Source of the DNA: Colwellia sp.
GTDB lineage: Bacteria > Pseudomonadota > Gammaproteobacteria > Enterobacterales > Alteromonadaceae
Assembly: GCA_013215385.1 (NCBI GenBank)
Contig: JABSOY010000001.1
Span: 124,001 to 188,000, forward strand
Direction: 5' to 3'
Length of the DNA stretch: 64,000 bases
Position 1 is the stretch's first letter; every line of letters starts with the position of its first letter. Shown piece by piece: positions 19,762 through 28,378 of the stretch. A program made the position numbers and the translations under genes. The notes under the pieces were generated by a model. It did no database searches. It saw only the letters and a program-made list of their open reading frames with translations, and had not been told where the DNA came from.

Positions 19762-21114
19762 TTAACTATCACTTTGATTTTTATCTAAATCATGAAAATC
19801 AATCGTTTCAATTTTACTTCCTGCATTTTCATCGTAAAAGACGTCTTCATCAAATTGATTTTCAGACTTAGCTACAACAATTGAAACCATACTGTCACCA
19901 GTGACATTAACTGCTGTTCGTGTCATATCAAGTAAACGGTCGACACCAATAATCAAACCAATACCTTCTACAGGTAAGCCTACTTGGTCTAGAACCATGG
20001 CCAGCATAATTAAACCTACGCCCGGGACACCAGCCGTGCCAATTGAAGCTAAGGTCGCGGTAAGTATTACCATTAAATATTGACTAAATGTTAGATCAAC
20101 ATTAAACACTTGCGCAATAAATACAGTAGCAACGCCTTGCATTATAGCCGTGCCATCCATATTGATGGTTGCGCCTAGAGGTACGGTAAACGAAGCGATT
20201 GAATTTTTAACGCCCATTTTTTTGGTAACAGTTTCAAGTGTTACAGGGATGGTTGCATTACTGCTGGCTGTTGAAAATGCAAAGATAACGGTATCACGCA
20301 TTTTTTTCAAAAAGGTAATAGGGCTTAAGCCTGCCATAATTTTCAATATAGCAGAATAAGTAATTGTTGCATGTAATATTAGGGCAAAGAAAACGACAAA
20401 GAAATAGACAATTAAGTTACCGAATATCTTAAGTGACATATCAGTGAACAAGCTAGCTAATAAACAAAAGACACCGTATGGTGCAAGGTTCATTAAAATA
20501 GTAACCAAACGCATGATGACGGTACTCATGTCTTCAAATAAACTAGCAACACGTTCGCCTGCTTTACCTGAAAGCGCTATAGCAATACCAAACAACAAGG
20601 CAAATACAATGACTTGTAGCATGTTCCCTTGCGCGAAAGCGGCGAATGGATTACTTGGGAACATTTGAATAAACACTTGCGCTAAAGAAGGCGCTTCACG
20701 ACTAGCGAAAGTTGTATCCGAGACCATGTTGACCCCTTCACCTGGGCTTATCAATAACGCTAAAAACATCGCAAAGCTAATAGCTATTGCTGTGGTAATT
20801 AAATAAAGTGCAATGGATTTACCGCCAATACGTCCTAGTTTTGTTGTATCTTTTAATGAACAAGTACCACAAATAAGCGATACAAAAACCAGTGGTACCA
20901 CCAACATTTTTAAACTTGAAATGAAAACTTGTCCGATCACTTCAAAAATACCGTCAACCAAAAAGGATCGTAATGAAAGTTCAAAGAAATAGAGTGGGAT
21001 CACAAAATCAGATTTGTCAGGCATAAGCATCTGTAATAAGACGCCTGTCAGGATACCAGCACCCATGCCGGTAACGATTCTAGTGGTTAAGCTTGCTTTT
21101 TTTTTGTCTGTCAT
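19762..21114 (-). CDS. Dicarboxylate/amino acid:cation symporter (GltP/DctA family)
   Basis: This 450-residue sodium- or proton-coupled transporter belongs to the DAACS family. The re-entrant loop with the serine-rich signature is visible as FAFSTASSNATIPVTLE, and the second signature as VPLGATINMDGTAIMQGVATVFIAQ. The C-terminal DRLLDMTRTAVNVTGD contains the Asp and Arg that bind the substrate carboxylate. The N-terminus KKASLTTRIVTGMGAGILTGVLLQ is typical. Whether it carries glutamate, aspartate or C4-dicarboxylates cannot be decided here. Confidence 0.92.
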   Translation of the reverse strand: MTDKKKASLTTRIVTGMGAGILTGVLLQMLMPDKSDFVIPLYFFELSLRSFLVDGIFEVIGQVFISSLKMLVVPLVFVSLICGTCSLKDTTKLGRIGGKSIALYLITTAIAISFAMFLALLISPGEGVNMVSDTTFASREAPSLAQVFIQMFPSNPFAAFAQGNMLQVIVFALLFGIAIALSGKAGERVASLFEDMSTVIMRLVTILMNLAPYGVFCLLASLFTDMSLKIFGNLIVYFFVVFFALILHATITYSAILKIMAGLSPITFLKKMRDTVIFAFSTASSNATIPVTLETVTKKMGVKNSIASFTVPLGATINMDGTAIMQGVATVFIAQVFNVDLTFSQYLMVILTATLASIGTAGVPGVGLIMLAMVLDQVGLPVEGIGLIIGVDRLLDMTRTAVNVTGDSMVSIVVAKSENQFDEDVFYDENAGSKIETIDFHDLDKNQSDS

Positions 21115-21278
21115 AAGTGGATGCCACAGTAAAATATTTTTATAATTAGTTATAAGAAGTAGATTAACAGGTAATCTATTGATTAAAAAGCTATCTATAC
21201 TGGCTTTTTTAATGAAATTTATAAAATATAAGTTAATATAAATAGTAATGTAATTAAAAGCTTCTAAGGGATGTTTGT

Positions 21279-23822
21279 ATGGTACTACTTCAACGTTTAA
21301 GTTTTCTCCTTGTATTTGCTGCTGTAGTCGGGTGTGGAGGCAGTGGCGGTAGTTTACAACAAACTGAAACTCCTGTGGGAGAAGTTGGCGATGTACCTAT
21401 TACAATTGCATTAACTATTTCTAATACAACAGTCACTGGTGCTGTACCAGTAACAATTACTGCAAAAGTAATGCAAGGGACTACTGCTGTTGCCAACCGA
21501 GCTGTTACATTTGTGACAGATCTAGGGGCTTTTTCTCCATCGTCTGGCTCCGCATTAAGCGATGAAAATGGTGATGCAGTTATTACTTTAACGGCAGGGA
21601 GTGTTCGAGGTGCAGGTGAAATAACCGCTTCTCTTACTTCTGGAGAGAGTTCTACAGTACCATTAGGCTTTGAAACTCAAGGTGACGATATTGGTATTGT
21701 TGGTGATATTAATATTAGCGTTATTTTAATTGATAGCGAGGGTAATCCCACTGACACAGTAACATCATCAAAGCCAGCACGTGTCATTGCAACCATTAAT
21801 GGCATTAGCAGCCGTTTAATTGTTACTTTTAGCACAACGGTTGGTAATATTCCTATTCCGTCGGCAATTACAAATGATGACAACCAAGCGATTGTTGATA
21901 TTTATGCTGGCGATTCATTAGGTGCAGGCACAGTGACTGCTACGATCACCAGTGGTGAAACTGGGCAAGTATTACTAGTGGTTGGTTCTTCTACCGTTGA
22001 GATAGGAAGTGGTGATCCGTTTGTTGAAGGTGTTGCCAGTATAAGTTTAGCAACCATTTCTGCTGGAGGAACAACGGTTGTATCGGTTATTATTGTTGAC
22101 GATCAAGGCAATAACTTTGCTGAGCCGGTTGATATAGAATTTTCATCTGGCTGTACAAGTCAAACAGTACCAACAGCAACACTTAGTTCGCCGGTTACAA
22201 CATCTAATGGTATTGCAACCAGTACCTATTTAGCTAAAGGTTGTGTTGGTGCAGATCCAATCAACGTCACTGCCAACGCTGGTGGTATTAATCTTTCAGC
22301 AACTGGCGTAGTTAACGTTTTACCTGCCGATGCAGGTAGTATTGAATTTGTTTCTGCAACACCTGAATATATATCGATTTTAGGTACCGGTAGCATTGAA
22401 AGACCTGAAAACTCGACACTCGTTTTTAGAGTGTTAGACACTAACGGTAACCCAATTAATAATCGTCGGGTCGATTTCTCGCTTAACACTGGTGTTGGTG
22501 GAGTGAATCTTATTCCAGATTTTGCCATAACTAATAGTGAAGGCTTAGTACAAACGGTTGTCAATTCTGGTTCTGTGTCACATACGATTCGTATAACGGC
22601 GAGTATCACAGATTCCGAGCCATTAATTTCAACTCAATCTAGTAATTTAATTGTATCGACCGGAATTCCAGATCAAGATAGCTTTACTATAGCCGCTGAT
22701 ATTCTAAATCCAGAAGCGTGGGATATAACCGGTGTAGAAGTATTGGTTACTGCTCGTTTAGCGGATGCTTTTAATAACCCGCCACCACCGACTGTCGTTT
22801 ATTTTACTACTGAAGGTGGCTCAATTGGGAATTCATCAGCCGATAAACAATGTACAACCGATGATAGTGGAGCGTGTTCAGTTACTTGGCGAAGCTCTAG
22901 CCCACGACCAGAAGGACATATATTAGGTGATGCGAATAATTTATCCCATGTACCTGAAGTAAATAATACTATGGGTCAGCGGTATGGCGGTCGTGTAACC
23001 ATTTTAGCAACGGTTATAGGCGAAGAATCTTTTGCTGACTTAAATGGTAATGGTCGTTTTGATGTCTGCGAAGTTGCCGCGTTTATAGGAGGTGTTGGTA
23101 AACCTTGTAATGCTGACGGCAGTATTAATTCAACTGGAGCCGATATCACTTATTCGGGTAATGATGTCGGAGGGCAACCGTATGATTTACCAGAAGCGTA
23201 TTCAGACTATAACGAAGACGGTATATTTAATCCTAGTGAAGGCGGCGGCGAACTTGGTGGGGAATTAGAAGAACCATCCGATTTTAACCGCGATGGATTA
23301 TACGATGGTAAAGATGGTCTATATAATGGCGTCTTATGTGCCATTCCTGTCCATGATGGTTGTGCGGAACAAAAATCTGTTGATGTAAGAGATCAAATAG
23401 TTTTAGTCATGTCAGGAAGTACTGCATACGGCACTATTCATTCAACTAATGATGCAGTAACTGCGACTATAGACGATGATAATGATCCTAACACCCCCGA
23501 AGTCCTTAATCCTTTTAATGATTCAAGTGATAGTATCGTTTATATAAAAGGAGAAAGTGTTGGTTCAGCGAGCATTATAATCGCTGATTTACATAATCAA
23601 CCTATGCCAGAGGGGACCGTTATTAATTTTATCTCAACGGTAGGCTCTGTGTTAGGAACCAGTAGTTTTACTTGGCCTAATGATAACCACAACGGTGGAA
23701 GTTTATTTGGCGTATCAATTAAAGGGGAAGCAGAGGCTAAGTCGGGGTCTTTATTAGTCGAAGTAACCACGCCAGGCAATGTTACTACAACACTTACTGG
23801 TATCTCAATAATTATTCAGTAG
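21279..23822 (+). CDS. Ig-like (Big-1 type) repeat lipoprotein
   Basis: An 847-residue surface lipoprotein: signal peptide with lipobox VVGC (Cys19), then a Gly/Ser linker. At least four bacterial Ig-like domains of the invasin/Big-1 type follow, each with the pattern VTITAKV...AVTFVTDLGAFSPSSGSALSDENGDAVITLTAG. Around residues 590-690 an insertion holds three calcium-binding-like loops (DLNGNGRFD, DYNEDGIFN, DFNRDGLYDGKDG). A last Ig-like domain ends the protein. Such proteins act in adhesion or the cell envelope; the role here is unknown. It stands alone with its own ribosome-binding site (AAGGGA) and terminator. Confidence 0.82.
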   Translation: MVLLQRLSFLLVFAAVVGCGGSGGSLQQTETPVGEVGDVPITIALTISNTTVTGAVPVTITAKVMQGTTAVANRAVTFVTDLGAFSPSSGSALSDENGDAVITLTAGSVRGAGEITASLTSGESSTVPLGFETQGDDIGIVGDINISVILIDSEGNPTDTVTSSKPARVIATINGISSRLIVTFSTTVGNIPIPSAITNDDNQAIVDIYAGDSLGAGTVTATITSGETGQVLLVVGSSTVEIGSGDPFVEGVASISLATISAGGTTVVSVIIVDDQGNNFAEPVDIEFSSGCTSQTVPTATLSSPVTTSNGIATSTYLAKGCVGADPINVTANAGGINLSATGVVNVLPADAGSIEFVSATPEYISILGTGSIERPENSTLVFRVLDTNGNPINNRRVDFSLNTGVGGVNLIPDFAITNSEGLVQTVVNSGSVSHTIRITASITDSEPLISTQSSNLIVSTGIPDQDSFTIAADILNPEAWDITGVEVLVTARLADAFNNPPPPTVVYFTTEGGSIGNSSADKQCTTDDSGACSVTWRSSSPRPEGHILGDANNLSHVPEVNNTMGQRYGGRVTILATVIGEESFADLNGNGRFDVCEVAAFIGGVGKPCNADGSINSTGADITYSGNDVGGQPYDLPEAYSDYNEDGIFNPSEGGGELGGELEEPSDFNRDGLYDGKDGLYNGVLCAIPVHDGCAEQKSVDVRDQIVLVMSGSTAYGTIHSTNDAVTATIDDDNDPNTPEVLNPFNDSSDSIVYIKGESVGSASIIIADLHNQPMPEGTVINFISTVGSVLGTSSFTWPNDNHNGGSLFGVSIKGEAEAKSGSLLVEVTTPGNVTTTLTGISIIIQ

Positions 23823-23842
23823 CCTGATATTATTGTTTTAAT

Positions 23843-23868
23843 AAAAAAGCTCCTCAAGGAGCTTTTTT
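23843..23868. terminator. Bidirectional terminator after the Ig-like lipoprotein gene
   Basis: The perfect hairpin AAAAAAGCTCC / GGAGCTTTTTT sits between two convergent genes. Confidence 0.9.
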
Positions 23869-23900
23869 ATTGCCAAAATATAATAGTTACAGCAAAGTCT

Positions 23901-25013
23901 TTAGTTGCTCTTTGCCATCTCAGTTATTAAAAACGCCGAAATCTCAGCACCTGCCGCTAACGTTTTATCGCGACTCTCTTTACCTAAACCTGAACTATCG
24001 GTAAATGGAGCTATCTCCATCATATCGGCACCGGTAATACGGTATTTCGCTGCTAAAGCACGGAGGATTTCCATTGCTTCATTTTGAAACAAACCATCTG
24101 GCTCAGGCGTGCCTGTAGCAGCCGCTACACTTTCATCTAAGGCATCAATATCAAAACTTACATACAACTCATCAATATTTTCATCTTTCAATTGTACTAA
24201 AATATTTGCAATGATTTGATCAACACCATGTTCACGAATTTCATGAGCCCAATGTTGTTTTACACCGAAAGTACTTTCCCAATGAGACTTAGGACGACCA
24301 CTTGAGCGAATACCCACTTGAATTAAATGATGCTTCTCATGTAAATCATCAAGTATGTGAGTACACCAAGAGCCGAAACACAAATCAATGCCTAAACGCT
24401 CAACTAATAAATCGGTATGAGCATCGAAATGGATAATAGCAGCGCGAATACCACGCTTTTTCTTAGCTTGTAAATAAGCTTTAGTTAATGGGTAACTAAC
24501 CGAGTGGTCACCGCCGATACCAAAAATACCTTTTTCAGGAAATTCAGCGTAAAAATCATGTAATACATCTTCGGTAATTGTTAGTGGACTAACCGCATAA
24601 GCACTGTTTTCATCTTGATATAATGCTTTTCTACAATTAGCTATAGTCGCTTCATTTAAGTATTTGTCATGAAGTAAATGAGGAATGACACGAATATCAC
24701 CCATATCAAAAGCATTAAGGTCAGGATAATGTTCCAGTAAAGTTGACCGGACAAATAATGGCCCCCAGTTTGCGCCACGTAATATTCCGCCACCACAATC
24801 TGAAGCGACACCTAAAATAACGGCATTTGAAGCCTCTGGCAGTTTGTTTAACGAGTCCTTCCATAAATTATCTATGTCTGTGGCTTGACCGAATAAAGTT
24901 TGATGTAGTTGCTCTTTACGCTCTTTAGCGGTATTGACAGTAAAAACACCATTACCAGCAGGGCATAAACACTGTGATAATTTTTCTTGTAGATTAGTCC
25001 ATGAAGTTGTCAT
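23901..25013 (-). CDS. Arginase / agmatinase / formimidoylglutamase family hydrolase
   Basis: This 370-residue ureohydrolase has the binuclear manganese ligands in the three family motifs: GIGGDHSVSYP, AIIHFDAHTDLL, and YVSFDIDALDESVAAATGTPEPDG. It is longer than E. coli agmatinase because of about 60 extra N-terminal residues, and the substrate-specificity loops do not settle between arginase, agmatinase, guanidinobutyrase and formimidoylglutamase. No urease, hut or polyamine gene is adjacent. The family is certain; the substrate is open. Confidence 0.85.
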   Translation of the reverse strand: MTTSWTNLQEKLSQCLCPAGNGVFTVNTAKERKEQLHQTLFGQATDIDNLWKDSLNKLPEASNAVILGVASDCGGGILRGANWGPLFVRSTLLEHYPDLNAFDMGDIRVIPHLLHDKYLNEATIANCRKALYQDENSAYAVSPLTITEDVLHDFYAEFPEKGIFGIGGDHSVSYPLTKAYLQAKKKRGIRAAIIHFDAHTDLLVERLGIDLCFGSWCTHILDDLHEKHHLIQVGIRSSGRPKSHWESTFGVKQHWAHEIREHGVDQIIANILVQLKDENIDELYVSFDIDALDESVAAATGTPEPDGLFQNEAMEILRALAAKYRITGADMMEIAPFTDSSGLGKESRDKTLAAGAEISAFLITEMAKSN

Positions 25014-25379
25014 ATATATACTCTAGTTAATATGAATACTCGCTTGAATACTTAAGTTAGTTTTTCTGCTTAAGCGTATTAGCGAAATACTCTTTTGAAA
25101 GGTACGGTTAAAATTATTATCATCGGCTATTAGTTTTTATAAAACATTATTATGATATCGCCGTAAAATCGACAGCATTATAACTAAAATGTATGGATAT
25201 TAAAAATAATAACTTGTCAGCTTGCTTATTTACGGATATATCTAATAGTAATTCTAATTTCATTGATTTTTGGTTAAATCGTCTTAAAAATGAGTTGCTC
25301 GGCTAATTTTTAGACAATCATGACCGGAATGTATTTATACTGGCAAAAAAAATAGCCAGTGACGTAGGAAACTATATAT
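25014..25379. other. 366-bp divergent intergenic region before topA
   Basis: No ORF, RNA gene or strong hairpin is visible. It must hold the promoters of the ureohydrolase gene (leftward) and topA (rightward). The topA ribosome-binding site is TAGGAAAC just before 25380. I cannot assign promoter boxes with confidence. Confidence 0.4.
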
Positions 25380-28103
25380 ATGGCAAAATCTCTTGTAATT
25401 GTCGAATCACCAGCCAAAGCGAAGACAATTAACAAATATCTTGGTAAAGACTTTATTGTGAAATCTAGTGTTGGTCATGTTCGTGATCTACCTCACAGTA
25501 GTACTGGTAAAAAAGTTGCCGCTAAATCTCCTGCTGAAGTGAGAAAAATGGCACCCGCAGCGAAGGCTAAATATAAAGCAAAACGTGATAAACAAGCACT
25601 TGTTAATCGAATGGGCATTGATCCTGAGAACGATTGGGCAGCCAACTATCAAGTTTTGGAAGGTAAAGAAAAAGTTGTTGCTGAATTAATTAAACTTGCC
25701 GCTACCGCAGATACTATCTATCTCGCAACCGATTTGGATCGCGAAGGAGAAGCGATTGCCTGGCACTTAAAAGAAATTATTGGCGGCGATGACGCAAAAT
25801 TCAAACGTGTTGTTTTTAATGAAATAACTGAGAATTCGATTCAGCAAGCTTTCGCTACTCCTGGTGAATTAAGTATGCCAGGCGTAAATGCACAGCAAGC
25901 GCGACGTTTTCTCGATCGTGTTGTTGGCTTTATGGTTAGCCCTTTATTATGGAAGAAAGTTGCCCGCGGTTTGTCTGCTGGGCGAGTACAATCAGTCGCT
26001 GTTAAATTAGTCGTTGAAAAAGAACGTGAAATTAAAGCGTTTGACCCGAAAGAATTTTGGGAAATAAGTGCTGATACCAAAACAGCTACTGGATTAGACT
26101 TTCCATTAGATGTTACCCATGAAAATGGCAAAGCTTTTAAACCGACCAATGAGACTGACGCTAATAAGGCGTTAGCAATATTACAAGGTTCAGCATATAC
26201 CGTTAATAAACGTGACGATAAACCGTCTAAAAGTACACCGTCAGCACCTTTTATTACCTCAACGTTGCAACAAGCGGCAAGTACTAAATTAGGTTTCGGC
26301 GTTAAACGTACTATGGGCTTAGCTCAGCGTTTATATGAAGCGGGTCATATTACTTATATGCGTACCGATTCAACCAATTTAAGTAAAGATGCCGTTGAAA
26401 TGTGTCGTGGCTATATTACTAAGAATTTTGGTGAGAATTACTTACCCGAAAAAGCAAAAGTTTATAGCAGTAAATCTGGCGCGCAAGAGGCGCATGAAGC
26501 TATTCGTCCGTCAAATGTAAAAGTTGAATCTGCTTTTATGGAAGGCATTGAAGCCGATGCTAAAAAGCTATACGACCTTATTTGGCGCCAGTTTGTAGCT
26601 TGTCAAATGACCGCAGCACGTTACACAGTAAGTACAATTACTGTCGGTGCTTCAGGCTTTGACCTAAAAGCTAAAGGTCGTGTCATGCAATTTGACGGTT
26701 GGACAAGAGTTCATCCACAATTATCAAAAGGCGACGACAAACACTTACCTGACTTATCCGTTGGTGAAGTATTAACACTTGAGCAGCTAAACCCTGAACA
26801 GCACTTTACCAAACCGCCGGCGCGTTTTGGTGAAGCGTCTCTGGTTAAAGAATTAGAAAAACGTTCAATTGGTCGTCCTTCAACGTATGCGTCAATTATT
26901 TCTACGATTCAAGATCGTGGTTATGCACGTTTAGACAAAAAGCGCTTTTACGCTGAAAAAATGGGCGAAATTGTTACCGATAGTTTATCTGAAAGCTTTA
27001 AAGATCTGATGAACTATGATTTTACTGCCAACATGGAGCAAGAGCTTGATGAAGTGGCTGACGGTAAAGCTAATTGGAAAGACGTACTTAACGGCTTTTA
27101 CAAAAATTTCACTAAGCAGTTAGCTCAAGCAGATATGCCAAACGATGAAGGTGGTATGCGCAACAATGAGCCGGTATTAACCGATATTGATTGTCCAACC
27201 TGTAATCGTAAAATGGGTATTCGTACTGCTTCTACAGGAGTTTTCTTAGGCTGTTCAGGTTATGCACTACCGCCGAAAGAGCGTTGTACTAAAACCATGA
27301 ACCTTACTTCTGGTGAAGAAGCGGTTAGCGTTTTAGTCGATGATCAAGAAACTGATGCTTTACGTGCCATGCGCCGTTGTGATAAATGTTCTACCGCTAT
27401 GGACAGTTATTTGATTGATGAAACACGCAAGCTACATGTTTGTGGTAACAACCCTGTTTGTGATGGTATTGAAGTTGAAACAGGTGAGTTTAAAATTAAA
27501 GGTTACGACGGTCCTCTTTTAGAATGTGATCGTTGTGAGTCTGAAATGGAGCTGAAATCAGGTCGTTTTGGTAAATACTTTGATTGTACCAATGAAGAAT
27601 GTAAAAACACCCGCAAGTTATTAGCTAGCGGTGAAGCGGCTCCGCCGAAAGAAGATCCTGTTCAATTACCAGAACTTGCTTGTGAAAAGTCTGAAGCGCA
27701 TTTCGTCTTACGTGATGGCGCAGCGGGAATTTTCTTAGCAGCCAATACTTTCCCTCGTTCACGAGAAACACGTGCACCTAAAGTTGAAGAACTACAGCGC
27801 TTTAGAGACAGAATATCGAGTAAGTTTTATTATTTAGCCGATGCACCTGTTAAAGATCCTGATGGCCACTTAGCCGTTGTTCGTTATAGTCGTAAAACAA
27901 AAGAACAGTATGTAATGACTGAACTTGCACCTGAAGTTGAAGGCGCTAAACCTAAAGCAACAGGTTGGACGGCAAAATATATTGATGGGAAATGGGTTGA
28001 AGAAGCCAAGAAAAAGGCAAAACCCAAAGCAAAGGCAGACGCTAAGCCCAAGGCTAAAGCTAAGGCAAAAGCCAAACCCAAAGCAAAAGCTAAAACTGAG
28101 TAA
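25380..28103 (+). CDS. topA: DNA topoisomerase I (omega protein)
   Basis: Type IA topoisomerase that relaxes negative supercoils. The 907 residues contain the TOPRIM domain ([19 protein letters not shown], then [13 protein letters not shown]) and the active-site Tyr326 in [10 protein letters not shown]. Three C4 zinc ribbons follow (CPTCNRKM..., CDKCSTAM..., CDRCESEM...). Past the usual end is a tail of about 40 residues made almost only of Lys, Ala and Pro (KPKAKA units), which explains the extra length over the 865-residue E. coli enzyme. The basic tail probably adds nonspecific DNA binding. Confidence 0.97.
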   Translation: MAKSLVIVESPAKAKTINKYLGKDFIVKSSVGHVRDLPHSSTGKKVAAKSPAEVRKMAPAAKAKYKAKRDKQALVNRMGIDPENDWAANYQVLEGKEKVVAELIKLAATADTIYLATDLDREGEAIAWHLKEIIGGDDAKFKRVVFNEITENSIQQAFATPGELSMPGVNAQQARRFLDRVVGFMVSPLLWKKVARGLSAGRVQSVAVKLVVEKEREIKAFDPKEFWEISADTKTATGLDFPLDVTHENGKAFKPTNETDANKALAILQGSAYTVNKRDDKPSKSTPSAPFITSTLQQAASTKLGFGVKRTMGLAQRLYEAGHITYMRTDSTNLSKDAVEMCRGYITKNFGENYLPEKAKVYSSKSGAQEAHEAIRPSNVKVESAFMEGIEADAKKLYDLIWRQFVACQMTAARYTVSTITVGASGFDLKAKGRVMQFDGWTRVHPQLSKGDDKHLPDLSVGEVLTLEQLNPEQHFTKPPARFGEASLVKELEKRSIGRPSTYASIISTIQDRGYARLDKKRFYAEKMGEIVTDSLSESFKDLMNYDFTANMEQELDEVADGKANWKDVLNGFYKNFTKQLAQADMPNDEGGMRNNEPVLTDIDCPTCNRKMGIRTASTGVFLGCSGYALPPKERCTKTMNLTSGEEAVSVLVDDQETDALRAMRRCDKCSTAMDSYLIDETRKLHVCGNNPVCDGIEVETGEFKIKGYDGPLLECDRCESEMELKSGRFGKYFDCTNEECKNTRKLLASGEAAPPKEDPVQLPELACEKSEAHFVLRDGAAGIFLAANTFPRSRETRAPKVEELQRFRDRISSKFYYLADAPVKDPDGHLAVVRYSRKTKEQYVMTELAPEVEGAKPKATGWTAKYIDGKWVEEAKKKAKPKAKADAKPKAKAKAKAKPKAKAKTE

Positions 28104-28113
28104 TCAGTAAAGT

Positions 28114-28141
28114 AAAAAAAGCGCTATTTAGCGCTTTTTTT
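28114..28141. terminator. Bidirectional terminator after topA
   Basis: AAAAAAAGCGCT-ATTT-AGCGCTTTTTTT is a symmetric hairpin with T-runs on both strands. It ends topA and would also stop any leftward transcript from the hairpin array at 28144-28322. Confidence 0.9.
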
Positions 28142-28143
28142 AT

Positions 28144-28322
28144 GTACAGGATGTACGTATGTCGTGATCACATGGATGTGAAAGAATGACGATGTACAGG
28201 CCTTTCTCAGACATCCTGTCTTTCAAGGCATTAGTGCATCCATGCACGTCGATGTACGTCATGATTTTGTTCCTGACAAATCATCAGTACCTCCATCCAT
28301 GGAGGCAATGTCATGATCACAT
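28144..28322. repeat. Array of six small hairpins with GGA/TCC loops
   Basis: Six short inverted repeats stand in a row, all with GGA or TCC at the tip: GTACA-GGA-TGTAC (28144-28156), TCACA-TGGA-TGTGA (28168-28181), AGACA-TCC-TGTCT (28209-28221), GTGCA-TCCA-TGCAC (28234-28247), a bulged one over TTCCTG (28261-28284), and CCTCCA-TCCA-TGGAGG (28290-28305). The array is bracketed by a 15-bp direct repeat ATGTCRTGATCACAT (28159-28173 and 28308-28322), and GATGTAC occurs three times. It looks like a dispersed intergenic repeat element or a structured RNA. I saw no other copy in this window. Confidence 0.7.
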
Positions 28323-28378
28323 CGCCGTATTATTTTGCTGTGCAGAATATAACTTTGTAAATTATAAGAAGTGAATTA

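Noticed and set aside
28186-28374. 62-codon ORF across the hairpin array
   Set aside because: It spans the inverted repeats, has no ribosome-binding site or family resemblance, and runs into the next gene's leader; a chance ORF.
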